DNA of 11,143 bases from contig CAMEUL010000020.1 in assembly GCA_945938205.1 (NCBI GenBank), forward strand, positions 1 through 11,143. Reading direction: 5' to 3'. Made by a program: the position numbers and the translations under genes. Positions 1 through 7,168 of this stretch are shown in pieces. Under the pieces are notes generated by a model that was not told the origin of the DNA, searched no databases, and worked only from the letters and a program-made list of their open reading frames with translations. This DNA comes from an uncultured Traorella sp. (lineage in GTDB: Bacteria; Bacillota_I; Bacilli_A; Erysipelotrichales; Erysipelotrichaceae). The stretch's first letter is position 1. Every line of letters begins with the position of its first letter.

Positions 1-360
1 ACTTTATATCTGCTGGTGGGCATCCTTTCATTGTTTCTTGGATGTATTGGAGCTTTTTTGCCTTTATTGCCATCTTTTCCGTTTCTTCTCTTAAGTGCAA
101 CATGTTTTGCGAAAAGTTCCAAACGTCTTCATCATTGGCTTGTGGAAACCGACATGTATAAAAATACGGTCCTTCCTTTGAAAAAAGACAAAAAGATGAA
201 GTTCAAGAATAAGTTGATCATCATGATCAGTGTGACTCTTCTTATGAGCATCGGGTTTGTGATGATGCATGAAGTGCTCATTGGACAGATCATTCTGTTA
301 ATGGTGTGGCTATTTCATATGTTTTACTTTCTCTTTAAAATGAAAACCATCCGATCATGA
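1..360 (+). CDS. DUF454 (YbaN family) inner-membrane protein, 5' end cut by window
   Basis: The reading frame is open from the first base, so the gene starts just left of the window; a GTG at 16 is in frame but lies inside the first membrane helix and is unlikely to be the true start. The 119 visible residues resemble E. coli YbaN: an N-terminal helical hairpin (about 3-33) with the family pattern GxxGxFLPLLPSFPFLLL followed by CFAKSSKRLHHWL, a basic loop (61-71, KKDKKMKFKNK), and two more helices (about 72-88 and 92-112). Only a handful of N-terminal residues should be missing. The family is a small integral membrane protein of unknown biochemical role. The next gene starts 41 bases downstream with no visible terminator or clear promoter between, so the two may be cotranscribed. 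Family assignment is firm; function is unknown. Confidence 0.85.
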   Translation, partial: TLYLLVGILSLFLGCIGAFLPLLPSFPFLLLSATCFAKSSKRLHHWLVETDMYKNTVLPLKKDKKMKFKNKLIIMISVTLLMSIGFVMMHEVLIGQIILLMVWLFHMFYFLFKMKTIRS

Positions 361-401
361 ACCAAAGAGGACGTTTTTCATAGTCTAAAGTGGAGGTAAC
401 T

Positions 402-1085
402 ATGACAAAAATATTGGTTTATGATGAAGCAGATGATAAGATGTTCACACTTTATCGGGATGAAAGTGATCCTATGCCTTACTCCTATGACAGAACCTTG
501 CTGGTAAGAGAGTTTCGCGGATCCTCTCGAAGTCCTCTTCTTTATACGACTGTTCGGGCGATGGAAGCATGGAATGCTACACGAAGGACGTATGGAGGCC
601 CGATACCGGTTGGCTATGCTTTCAAAAGAATCTGGGAAGGAGGCCATGGACAGCAGTCTCAGCATTATGCCGGTGTTTCTTTCGATGTCGGACAGCGTCT
701 GACACAGGCACAGCGAAACGAAATTCATCGCATTGCCAGACAATTGGGAGTTTGGGGATATGTGGAACCATTAAACATGACACCCACTTGGGTTCACTTC
801 GACAGGCGTTATGGCGTAGGAGCCTGTTCACCCGGAAGTGGTTATCCCTTGGTAAGAATGGGAGATACTTCCACCTATGTCATCATCCTTCAAGATGCAC
901 TCAATGCCTTGGGTTATTCTACTCAATACTTGGATGGTATCTTTGGAATGAAAACTCGCGATGCTTTGATTACCTATCAACGCGATAATGGTCTGGTGGC
1001 GGATGGCATTGCCGGATGTAACATATGGCGTAAGATCGTTTCGATGGTTGTCGGTATCGGCCGTACCCCAACGGTCATTGATTAA
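402..1085 (+). CDS. Probable M15-type peptidoglycan peptidase with C-terminal peptidoglycan-binding domain
   Basis: This 227-residue protein is predicted to cut peptide cross-links of peptidoglycan. Start ATG 402 is chosen because GGAGG at 392-396 sits 5 bases upstream; a GTG at 390 is in frame but overlaps that site. Residues 1-45 form a conserved-looking leader. Residues about 46-140 carry an M15 (D,D-/L,D-carboxypeptidase, VanY-like) signature: SQHYAGVSFD gives H88 and D95 in HxxGxxxD, and TPTWVHFDRR gives H132, a full set of likely zinc ligands; E122 is a candidate catalytic base. Residues about 150-212 match a PG_binding_1 domain (LVRMGD..., LQDALNALGY, LDGIFGMKTRDALITYQ). No signal peptide or membrane helix is visible, which is odd for a wall enzyme and recalls endolysin architecture, though no phage genes are nearby. 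A terminator hairpin begins inside the stop codon. Domain calls are good; exact substrate and export route are unknown. Confidence 0.8.
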   Translation: MTKILVYDEADDKMFTLYRDESDPMPYSYDRTLLVREFRGSSRSPLLYTTVRAMEAWNATRRTYGGPIPVGYAFKRIWEGGHGQQSQHYAGVSFDVGQRLTQAQRNEIHRIARQLGVWGYVEPLNMTPTWVHFDRRYGVGACSPGSGYPLVRMGDTSTYVIILQDALNALGYSTQYLDGIFGMKTRDALITYQRDNGLVADGIAGCNIWRKIVSMVVGIGRTPTVID

Positions 1086-1108
1086 GTCCGAATATACGGA
1101 CTTTTTTT
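1084..1108 (+). terminator. Rho-independent terminator after the M15-type peptidase
   Basis: AAGTCCG (1084-1090) pairs perfectly with CGGACTT (1097-1103) across a six-base AATATA loop, and is followed by a run of T to 1108. The stem begins in the last two bases of the stop codon of the preceding gene. Confidence 0.88.
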
Positions 1109-1137
1109 GTCACTTTTTCAATATTTGTTTTGAATTT

Positions 1138-1146
1138 TGATATAAT
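1138..1146 (+). promoter_or_regulatory. Extended -10 promoter for the membrane protein/S51 pair
   Basis: TGATATAAT gives a TG extension plus a perfect TATAAT at 1141-1146. The -35 is weak: TTCAAT at 1117-1122 with an 18-base spacer is the best match. The inferred transcript would start near 1153, leaving a leader of about 70 bases before the start at 1224, the longest leader in the window. The leader (to 1223) is A-rich and shows no clear riboswitch-like fold. Confidence 0.6.
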
Positions 1147-1223
1147 AAAAAAAATAAAAGTTCTATCAGAGAGAATAACGAATAAAATGAAAACGGATAG
1201 AATAAAGACAGGGAGATGATACA

Positions 1224-1538
1224 ATGGGATTTTTTATTTGGATGATGGTTGGCATTGTCTTTATTCTGATTGGCTTGAAATGCTTTAAAAAAGAAACACC
1301 GGTACGTGTTTGGTCCAATGAGCCTGAAGAAGTGCGTGTGGAGGACATAAAAGCGTATAATGCGAAAGTAGGGAAAATATGGTGTGTTTATGGAATTCTT
1401 TTTATCGTACTTGGAATTCCGCTTCTTATGGGACAGAATTCCCCTTGGATTTTTTTATCAGTATTAGGAGTCGTGTTTGAAACGATATTCTTAATGATTT
1501 TCTATCTCAGAATCGAAGATCAATATCGTCATAAATAA
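1224..1538 (+). CDS. Small three-helix membrane protein of unknown function
   Basis: This 104-residue protein has three predicted membrane helices (about 3-20, 52-69 and 75-95) and a charged loop between the first two. The loop FKKETPVRVWSNEPEEVRVEDIKAYNAKVGKIW resembles a recurring block in small Bacillota membrane proteins (a W, an acidic stretch, then AYN...GxxW), but I cannot name the family. GGGAG at 1211-1215 serves as ribosome binding site 8 bases before ATG 1224. It is the first gene of a pair: the S51 gene starts 15 bases after its stop, with an AGGAGG in the gap, so the two are almost certainly cotranscribed. No catalytic residues are evident; a role in supporting or anchoring a membrane process is possible but is guesswork. 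Confidence 0.75.
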   Translation: MGFFIWMMVGIVFILIGLKCFKKETPVRVWSNEPEEVRVEDIKAYNAKVGKIWCVYGILFIVLGIPLLMGQNSPWIFLSVLGVVFETIFLMIFYLRIEDQYRHK

Positions 1539-1553
1539 TATGCAGGAGGTTTT

Positions 1554-2273
1554 ATGATTTATTTTCTTACTAGCTCACCCAATATTAGCGATACCAGGAT
1601 CTTGAATCCAGCCAATCATTTCATTGAAAATATGAAAAAGAGTCTACCGAAAAGAGTATTAAAAGCTCTTTACATTTGTTCTGATCCAGATCTTTATGAA
1701 ATAACGGATGAATATGGTCTGTGTCTAAAAAAAGCATTTGAGGATGAAGGCTTTCAGTTTGATCCTTTTCTGATCCTAGATCATCGAAATATGTCGTATT
1801 TGGAAAAACTTCAGGAAATGGATCTGGTAGTGCTGGCGGGAGGACATGTGCCAACACAGAATCGATTTTTCAAGGAAATCCAGTTAAAAGAAAAACTGTC
1901 TGTATTTGTAGGAACTATTCTTGGCATCAGTGCAGGAAGCATGAATGCTGCCAGCCTTGTTTATGCGCATCCAAATCTCGAAGGAGAAGCGGCATCAAAA
2001 GAGTATGTACGATTTCTTGAAGGATTAGGGATCACAAATCAAATGATCCTTCCTCATTATGAGGAAATCAAAGAGGCTTATCTGGATGGCTTGCATGTCA
2101 TCAAAGACATTGCCATGAAAGACAGCCTCCATCATGCCTTTTATGCTCTTTTGGATGGCAGTTATATTCTGGGTGACAGTCATCAGGAAATTCTCTATGG
2201 AGAAGCGTATCGGATACAGAATGGCCATTTTGAGAAAATCTGTGAGGAAAATTCTAAAATCATCGTAAAATAA
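1554..2273 (+). CDS. S51 family (peptidase E-like, type 1 glutamine amidotransferase-like) protein
   Basis: This is a 239-residue, apparently cytoplasmic protein with the class I amidotransferase-like fold used by peptidase E (dipeptidase for Asp-Xaa) and cyanophycinase. The visible landmarks are an N-terminal strand MIYFLTSSPN, the oxyanion-type turn LAGGHVPTQN (94-103), the nucleophile elbow GISAGS with S126 as candidate catalytic serine, and LPHYEE with H168 as candidate catalytic histidine. The GGHVPTQN variant, in place of the GGNTFxL of classical PepE, marks a subgroup whose substrate I do not know. AGGAGG at 1544-1549 lies 4 bases before ATG 1554. It is the second gene of a pair with the small membrane protein and is closed by a hairpin starting 2 bases after the stop. 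Fold and superfamily are solid; peptidase activity is inferred. Confidence 0.85.
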   Translation: MIYFLTSSPNISDTRILNPANHFIENMKKSLPKRVLKALYICSDPDLYEITDEYGLCLKKAFEDEGFQFDPFLILDHRNMSYLEKLQEMDLVVLAGGHVPTQNRFFKEIQLKEKLSVFVGTILGISAGSMNAASLVYAHPNLEGEAASKEYVRFLEGLGITNQMILPHYEEIKEAYLDGLHVIKDIAMKDSLHHAFYALLDGSYILGDSHQEILYGEAYRIQNGHFEKICEENSKIIVK

Positions 2274-2274
2274 G

Positions 2275-2294
2275 GCAGGGGCAACCCTGCTTTT
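2275..2294 (+). terminator. Rho-independent terminator after the S51 gene
   Basis: GCAGGG (2275-2280) pairs with CCCTGC (2285-2290) around a GCAA loop, a stable GNRA tetraloop. The T run is only four bases (2291-2294) and leads directly into the next promoter. Efficiency may therefore be partial. Confidence 0.8.
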
Positions 2295-2304
2295 GTGATA
2301 TAAT
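2294..2304 (+). promoter_or_regulatory. Extended -10 promoter for the ABC transporter
   Basis: TGTGATATAAT matches the TRTGn-TATAAT extended -10 pattern. The position expected for a -35 (about 2276-2281) is occupied by the upstream terminator stem and does not resemble TTGACA, so recognition should rely on the extended element. The inferred start near 2311 gives a leader of about 18 bases containing AGGAG (2317-2321). Confidence 0.7.
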
Positions 2305-2328
2305 AAAAAAAGTTTTAGGAGTGATGTT

Positions 2329-4044
2329 ATGTTTAAACGCTTTGTTTCATACTATAAGCCTCATAAGAAAATATTTATTTTGGATATGATGGCTGCTTTT
2401 ATGATTTCTATATGTGATCTGGTTTATCCTGTCATCACACGAAATATGTTGAATGTGTATATACCCAATCAGAATTTACGACTTCTGGTGACCAGTGCAC
2501 TGATACTTTTGATCATATATCTTTTGAAAATGGGTTTGACTTATTTTGTGGATTTTATGGGTCATATGGTCGGTGTAAATATGCAAGCGGATATGCGAAA
2601 AGAGGTCTTCAATCATCTTCAAAAATTGCCTTTTACTTATTATGATGAACATGAAACAGGAACAATCATGTCACGTATTGTGAATGATCTGATGGAAATT
2701 TCTGAACTGGCACATCATGGTCCGGAAGATCTGTTTCTTTCTCTGATCATGATGATCGGAGCTTTCATTTATTTGTGTACCATCAATCTTTCTTTGACAC
2801 TGATTATTTTTGCCTTTATTCCGATCCTGGTGTTTTTCTCTATCAAAGCGAGAAAAAGCATGCAGGAAGCCTTTAAAGAAAGTCGTGTTCAGGTAGGAGT
2901 GATCAATGCCAATCTGAATAATGCCATCAGTGGTATTCGTGTTTCCAAAGCTTTCAATAATGCTCATTATGAAGAAGAAAAGTTTCTGGTTGGTAATGAT
3001 GCCTTTGTCAAAGCAAGAAAAAAGGCTTATCGTGCCATGGCCAAATTCTACAGCGGCAGCGGCTTTATCATTGACCTTTTGAATGTCGTGGTGCTGCTTG
3101 CAGGAGGCTATTATACCTTTCATGGATGGATCGTGTTTGGTGATTTTGTATCCTACATGCTTTTTATCAATATGTTTGTGACACCCATCAAGAAACTGAT
3201 CGGTTTTGTGGAACAGCTGCAGAGCGGAGCGACAGGATTTGAACGTTTTTGTGAACTGTTGGATACTCCAATCGAGGAAGAAAGCGAACATGCCGTTGAA
3301 CTAGAAAATGTTCAGGGACATATTGAATTTGATCATGTATCCTTCAATTATGAAGAAGGAAAAGAAGTGTTAAAAGATATCAATCTGGATATTCAGCAAG
3401 GAAAAACCGTTGCGTTGGTAGGACCTAGCGGTGGAGGAAAAACAACCATCTGTCATCTGATTCCTCATTTCTATCCTTTGGATCAGGGAGAAATCCGTAT
3501 TGACGGCAAAAGCATCAAAGATATCACGTTTGAATCACTGCGTAAGAACATCGGGATCGTGCAGCAGGATGTTTTCTTGTTTACCGGAACCATCCGTGAA
3601 AACATTGCCTATGGAAACTTGAATGCCAGTGATGAGGAAATTATTGAAGCTGCCAAACGTGCTAATATCCATGATGTCATCATGTCTTGGAATGATGGCT
3701 ATGATACACAGATCGGAGAAAGAGGGATCAAACTTTCCGGAGGACAGAAACAGCGCTTAAGCATTGCCCGTGTCTTTTTGAAGAATCCTGCTATTCTGAT
3801 CTTAGATGAAGCTACCAGCGCATTGGATAATGCCACAGAAGTTTTGATCCAGAAGGCATTGGATGATCTTTGTAAAGGAAGAACGACACTGGTAGTGGCA
3901 CATCGTCTGTCCACGATCAAAAATGCTGATGAAATTGTCGTGATTGAAGATCACACCGTGACTGAAAGAGGAACTCATGCTGAACTTTTGAGAAATCAAG
4001 GCCTTTATTCAAAACTCTATCAGGCACAATTCATACAGAATTAA
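2329..4044 (+). CDS. ABC exporter half-transporter (fused permease and ATPase)
   Basis: This 571-residue membrane protein uses ATP hydrolysis to move an unidentified substrate, by family most likely outward. Residues 1-300 form the six-helix type IV exporter membrane domain (first helices about 14-35 and 50-75; also 140-175 and 245-290). The nucleotide-binding domain is intact: Walker A GPSGGGKTT (365-373), Q-loop Q413 in VQQDVFLF, signature LSGGQKQR (469-476), Walker B ILILDE with D493 and catalytic E494, and H-loop H525 in VAHRLST. Since the site is not degenerate and no partner half-transporter is adjacent, a homodimer of the MsbA/LmrA/Sav1866 type is likely. AGGAG at 2317-2321 lies 7 bases before ATG 2329. 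It appears to be its own transcription unit, but no terminator is visible before the downstream M18 gene, so read-through is possible. Substrate cannot be told from sequence. Confidence 0.92.
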   Translation: MFKRFVSYYKPHKKIFILDMMAAFMISICDLVYPVITRNMLNVYIPNQNLRLLVTSALILLIIYLLKMGLTYFVDFMGHMVGVNMQADMRKEVFNHLQKLPFTYYDEHETGTIMSRIVNDLMEISELAHHGPEDLFLSLIMMIGAFIYLCTINLSLTLIIFAFIPILVFFSIKARKSMQEAFKESRVQVGVINANLNNAISGIRVSKAFNNAHYEEEKFLVGNDAFVKARKKAYRAMAKFYSGSGFIIDLLNVVVLLAGGYYTFHGWIVFGDFVSYMLFINMFVTPIKKLIGFVEQLQSGATGFERFCELLDTPIEEESEHAVELENVQGHIEFDHVSFNYEEGKEVLKDINLDIQQGKTVALVGPSGGGKTTICHLIPHFYPLDQGEIRIDGKSIKDITFESLRKNIGIVQQDVFLFTGTIRENIAYGNLNASDEEIIEAAKRANIHDVIMSWNDGYDTQIGERGIKLSGGQKQRLSIARVFLKNPAILILDEATSALDNATEVLIQKALDDLCKGRTTLVVAHRLSTIKNADEIVVIEDHTVTERGTHAELLRNQGLYSKLYQAQFIQN

Positions 4045-4077
4045 ATTCTTTTTACTAGAAGTTCGTTTGAAATGTAG

Positions 4078-4083
4078 TATAAT
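4078..4083 (+). promoter_or_regulatory. Probable -10 box for the M18 aminopeptidase/ABM pair
   Basis: A perfect TATAAT lies 20 bases before ATG 4104. There is no TG extension and no good -35 at 16-18 bases; TTTACT at 4051-4056 is 21 bases away. If it works as a sigma-A promoter, transcription starts near 4090, so the message would begin essentially with its AAGGAGG (4089-4095). Confidence 0.5.
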
Positions 4084-4103
4084 AATTCAAGGAGGAAATC
4101 ATT

Positions 4104-5477
4104 ATGGAAAATAAAAATGCTTGGTTAAAATATGATGATGTGAAAGATGTTTTTGATTTTACTGAAAACTATCGTCATTACATCAGCATTTGCAAGACCG
4201 AAAGAGAATGTGTCGATGAAGCTATTTCTCTTGCGAAAGAAAAAGGATATGAAGATTTAAAAGATGTCATGGCATCCAAGAAAAAACTGAGTGCCGGTGA
4301 CAAGGTATATGCCGTTCATATGAACAAAACACTGGCTTTATTCCATATCGGAGAAGAAGCCATGGAAAAAGGGATGAATATTCTGGGAGCTCATATAGAT
4401 TCACCTCGAATCGATATCAAACAGAATCCTTTATATGAAGACAATGAACTTGTCTTATTGGATACGCATTATTATGGCGGCATCAAAAAGTATCAGTGGG
4501 TAACACTTCCTCTGGCCATGCATGGTGTTATCATCAAGAAAGATGGCACAAGAGTGAAGGTTGTTATTGGAGAAGATGAAAATGATCCTGTTGTCGGCAT
4601 CAGTGATCTTCTGATTCATCTGTCAGCTGATCAGATGAGCAAGACAGCTGCGAAAGTAGTGGAAGGGGAAGACCTGAATGTTCTGGTAGGATCCATTCCT
4701 TCTAAAACTGCAGAAAAAGAACAGTCAAAAGAAGCGATCTTGTCACTTCTGAAAGAAAAATACAATATCGAAGAAGAAGATTTTAGATGTGCTGAACTAG
4801 AAATCGTGCCAGCAGGCAAAGCACGTGATTATGGATTGGATCGCAGCATGATCATGGGATATGGTCATGATGACCGTGTTTGTGCCTATACTTCTTTACG
4901 TGCTCTTTTGGATAGTGTTACACCAAAACGTACCAGTGTCTGCCTTCTGACAGATAAAGAAGAGGTGGGAAGCATTGGTGCTACCGGTGCCAGCTCCAAA
5001 TTCTTTGAAAATGCTGTTGCGGAAATCATGGAACTGATGCAGGAAACAGGAGAACTAAAACTGAGAAGATGTCTTTTCAATTCCAAGATGCTTTCCAGTG
5101 ATGTTTCTGCCGGATATGATCCAAATTATCCAAGTGTCAATGAAATGAAAAATACAGCTTTCCTTGGAAAAGGACTCTGTTTCAATAAATACTTAGGGTC
5201 TAGAGGAAAGGGCGGAAGCAATGATGCCAATCCAGAATACTTGCGTGATGTATTCAATGCCATGGAAAAGGAAAATGTTTCTTTCCAGACCTGTGAACTA
5301 GGAAAAGTGGATCAGGGTGGTGGAGGAACCATCGCCTACATTTCTGCTCAGTATGGTATGGAAGTCGTAGATGCCGGTGTCGCTGTTCAGAACATGCATG
5401 CACCTTGGGAAGTGGTTTCCAAAGTGGATGTCTATGAAGCATACTTGGGATACAAAGCCTTTGTGAAAAACATGTAA
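4104..5477 (+). CDS. M18 family aminopeptidase (aspartyl aminopeptidase type)
   Basis: This 457-residue cytoplasmic zinc enzyme removes N-terminal residues, in the family often acidic ones, from peptides. The full length of the M18 family is present. Landmarks in order are NKNAW near the N terminus, GAHIDSPRID with H97 and D99, a YYGGIKKYQW block, GYGHDDRV with D256/D257, TDKEEVGSIGATGAS with E286/E287, SAGYDPNYPSV, and NMHAPWEVVSKVDVYEAYLGYKAF with H432. Together these supply the expected two-zinc ligand and general-base set. AAGGAGG at 4089-4095 lies 8 bases before the start. The ABM gene follows 12 bases after the stop, with its ribosome binding site overlapping the stop codon, so they are cotranscribed and probably coupled. 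Nothing appears missing or truncated. Role: recycling of peptides for amino acids, inferred from family knowledge. Confidence 0.95.
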   Translation: MENKNAWLKYDDVKDVFDFTENYRHYISICKTERECVDEAISLAKEKGYEDLKDVMASKKKLSAGDKVYAVHMNKTLALFHIGEEAMEKGMNILGAHIDSPRIDIKQNPLYEDNELVLLDTHYYGGIKKYQWVTLPLAMHGVIIKKDGTRVKVVIGEDENDPVVGISDLLIHLSADQMSKTAAKVVEGEDLNVLVGSIPSKTAEKEQSKEAILSLLKEKYNIEEEDFRCAELEIVPAGKARDYGLDRSMIMGYGHDDRVCAYTSLRALLDSVTPKRTSVCLLTDKEEVGSIGATGASSKFFENAVAEIMELMQETGELKLRRCLFNSKMLSSDVSAGYDPNYPSVNEMKNTAFLGKGLCFNKYLGSRGKGGSNDANPEYLRDVFNAMEKENVSFQTCELGKVDQGGGGTIAYISAQYGMEVVDAGVAVQNMHAPWEVVSKVDVYEAYLGYKAFVKNM

Positions 5478-5489
5478 GGAGGATTTATC

Positions 5490-5822
5490 ATGTCCATCAT
5501 GGTTCATATTACCTATACCGGAGAAAACGGGAATGCCAGAAAATTTGCTGAGGAGATGATTGCCAGCGGTACGGTGGATGATATTCGTGCTGAAGAAGGA
5601 AATCTTCAATATGAGTATTTCTTTCCCATGGAAGATGAAGAAAGCGTCCTTCTGATGGATGCGTGGAAGGATCAAAGATCCATTGATATCCATCATGCTT
5701 CGCCTATGATGGGAAAAATCATGGAACTCAGAGAAAAATATCATCTTCACATGAAAGTCGAACGCTTTCTTTCCGATGATTCAGGAATTCCTGAAAAAGA
5801 CAAAAAGTTCATTCAAAATTAA
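5490..5822 (+). CDS. ABM-fold protein (putative monooxygenase, YgiN-like)
   Basis: This 110-residue soluble protein resembles the antibiotic biosynthesis monooxygenase (ABM) dimeric ferredoxin-like fold seen in putative quinol monooxygenases. Visible features are an N-terminal beta strand MVHITYTGENGNARKFAEEMI, then GNLQYEYFFPMEDEESVLLMDAWKDQRSIDIHHASPMMGKIMEL, the region where the family has its (E/D)xW...HxxxP pattern. Family members either oxidise small aromatic molecules without cofactor or have no known activity, so an enzymatic role is not proven. AAGGAGG (5476-5482) overlaps the stop of the M18 gene and lies 7 bases before ATG 5490. An in-frame ATG three codons later is a less well spaced alternative. 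A bidirectional terminator starts within its stop codon. Why it travels with an aminopeptidase is not evident. Confidence 0.8.
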   Translation: MSIMVHITYTGENGNARKFAEEMIASGTVDDIRAEEGNLQYEYFFPMEDEESVLLMDAWKDQRSIDIHHASPMMGKIMELREKYHLHMKVERFLSDDSGIPEKDKKFIQN

Positions 5823-5850
5823 AACAGCCCACTGGGCTGTTTTCTTTTTT
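5821..5850. terminator. Bidirectional terminator between convergent genes
   Basis: AAAACAGCCC (5821-5830) and GGGCTGTTTT (5834-5843) form a perfect ten-base stem with an ACT loop. T-rich sequence follows on the plus strand (to 5850), and the minus strand also ends in T-rich sequence. It serves the ABM gene on the plus strand and the HdeD-like fusion gene on the minus strand, whose stop lies at its edge. Confidence 0.88.
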
Positions 5851-7162
5851 AATCGAAATCTTTATAAGGATCATTTTCATCTTCTTCGCCAATATCATAA
5901 TTGTAGATGCTGTAGATTTCACGGCTGACCACATTACTGCTGAAGCGATTGAATTCTCCATCAAAATAATCCAGATATGTTCCAGGTGTAATGAAGCCTA
6001 CTAATTTAATGATGTCAATGTTTTTTCCTATAATGGTATCCACAAAGCGGACACAGTTGTTTCCAAAAACATAATAGGTCTTAAAAGTTCCTTTTTTGAA
6101 TTTGTACAAGGTTCCTTTGGCTTCATGAAAAATCTGATGCACATGAAGATCAATGCTTGGTGCACCTTTTTTCAATGGATCATGAATAAAATCCGGATCC
6201 CATAAAACCATGTCTTGATTCAGTTTTTCAATATGTTTTTTGACACTTTCTTTTTGCTCTTCAGTGAGTTTTAAACCAAAGACAAACAAAGTTTTCTTGC
6301 ATCGCTTCAAACAGAAACGGATATAGGCTTCTCGATCCTGTGTCTTAAAGACCACACCATCTCCGATCATGGAGAAAAAGCGTTCACTTCTTCCATCATA
6401 ATTTCCATAGGAATACAAAGTTCCTTCAAACAAGACATCTACATGTCCAAAGGTATTGAATCCATTATGAGAGGCATGAATGAAAACTTCCAGATCATGT
6501 TCTTGATTTTCTTTTTTGACTTCTATTTCTTCCTTCTGTTCACGATAATATTTGTTGACGCGATTCAGCCACATATTCGGAATCAGGCAGTCAATTCCGG
6601 CAGGCAGGCATACACGGATCTTAGGATTGTTGGCATTTTTGAAGAGAAGATCGATCAGACTGTTCAACATGAGCGAAATTCCCCAGATCAAGAAATAGGT
6701 AGCCATGATGTAGACAGAGATAAAGCGGTCTGTATGATACATAATATAAATGAAAACAGACAGCGCAAAAGAGATGATCGATAAAAGCAAAGACTTAGTT
6801 TTTGTGAATCCTTTTTTCATGAGAAAAAAATTAATGAGATAAATAATGGATGTAATCAAAAGATACAAACCAAAAATTAAAGATAGCATGCTTAACGGAA
6901 GGTTGGGAGCCGTCAGGATCAGGATTCCACCTGCCAGTTCGATTGCTGAAAAAAAGAAATCAGAATGTTTTTTTGTAATCGCCTTGAAAAGGTGAACAAA
7001 GCTCATGATAAAAAGAAAAGTTGCTGACAGATAAATAAACAGAGAATAGTTTTCCACTGCAGATCTCAGCAAGATAATTCCGATAATGCATAAAACCAAC
7101 CCAGAAATAAAGGTAGTAATGATGTCGATATGTCTTTTTTGAATCTTCATTGATTGAAACAT
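5849..7162 (-). CDS. HdeD/DUF308-like membrane domain fused to a permuted papain-like (DUF4105-like) domain
   Basis: This is a 437-residue protein of unknown function. Residues 1-175 contain six predicted membrane helices (about 13-33, 40-61, 68-85, 90-113, 123-142 and 148-170), arranged as in the HdeD/DUF308 family. A basic linker and a charged stretch (203-222) follow. Residues about 224-420 resemble circularly permuted NlpC/P60-type domains such as DUF4105, where the histidine precedes the cysteine: FGHVDVLFEGTLYSYGNYD gives H240, and YYVFGNNCVRFVDTIIG gives C370, followed by TPGTYLDYF. The C terminus is acidic (GEEDENDPYKDFD). If active, the domain could be a hydrolase or acyltransferase at the inner face of the membrane, since no export signal follows helix six; topology is not certain. 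No Shine-Dalgarno precedes ATG 7162 or the alternative ATG at 7150, and a strong promoter points to a leaderless start. Membrane part confident, catalytic part moderate. Confidence 0.72.
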   Translation of the reverse strand: MFQSMKIQKRHIDIITTFISGLVLCIIGIILLRSAVENYSLFIYLSATFLFIMSFVHLFKAITKKHSDFFFSAIELAGGILILTAPNLPLSMLSLIFGLYLLITSIIYLINFFLMKKGFTKTKSLLLSIISFALSVFIYIMYHTDRFISVYIMATYFLIWGISLMLNSLIDLLFKNANNPKIRVCLPAGIDCLIPNMWLNRVNKYYREQKEEIEVKKENQEHDLEVFIHASHNGFNTFGHVDVLFEGTLYSYGNYDGRSERFFSMIGDGVVFKTQDREAYIRFCLKRCKKTLFVFGLKLTEEQKESVKKHIEKLNQDMVLWDPDFIHDPLKKGAPSIDLHVHQIFHEAKGTLYKFKKGTFKTYYVFGNNCVRFVDTIIGKNIDIIKLVGFITPGTYLDYFDGEFNRFSSNVVSREIYSIYNYDIGEEDENDPYKDFD

Positions 7163-7168
7163 AGGTAT

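Noticed and set aside
378..743. Minus-strand open frame of 121 codons
   Set aside because: It is antisense to the M15-type peptidase gene and lacks a ribosome binding site and any recognisable domain.
402..1085. Reading the M15/peptidoglycan-binding protein as a prophage endolysin
   Set aside because: No holin, tail, integrase or other phage gene flanks it and base composition does not shift; the domain order alone is not enough.
1187..1219. Ten-codon mini open frame in the leader before 1224
   Set aside because: It would end 4 bases before the real start, as a leader peptide might, but it has no ribosome binding site, no run of regulatory codons and no attenuator-like hairpins.
2671..3291. 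Minus-strand open frame of 206 codons
   Set aside because: It is fully antisense to the ABC transporter membrane domain and has no start signals; its composition is that of a reverse-complement shadow.
4067..4090. TTGAA...TTCAA inverted arms flanking the -10 box of the M18 gene
   Set aside because: The arms are only five bases with a 14-base gap in AT-rich sequence, so chance occurrence is likely.
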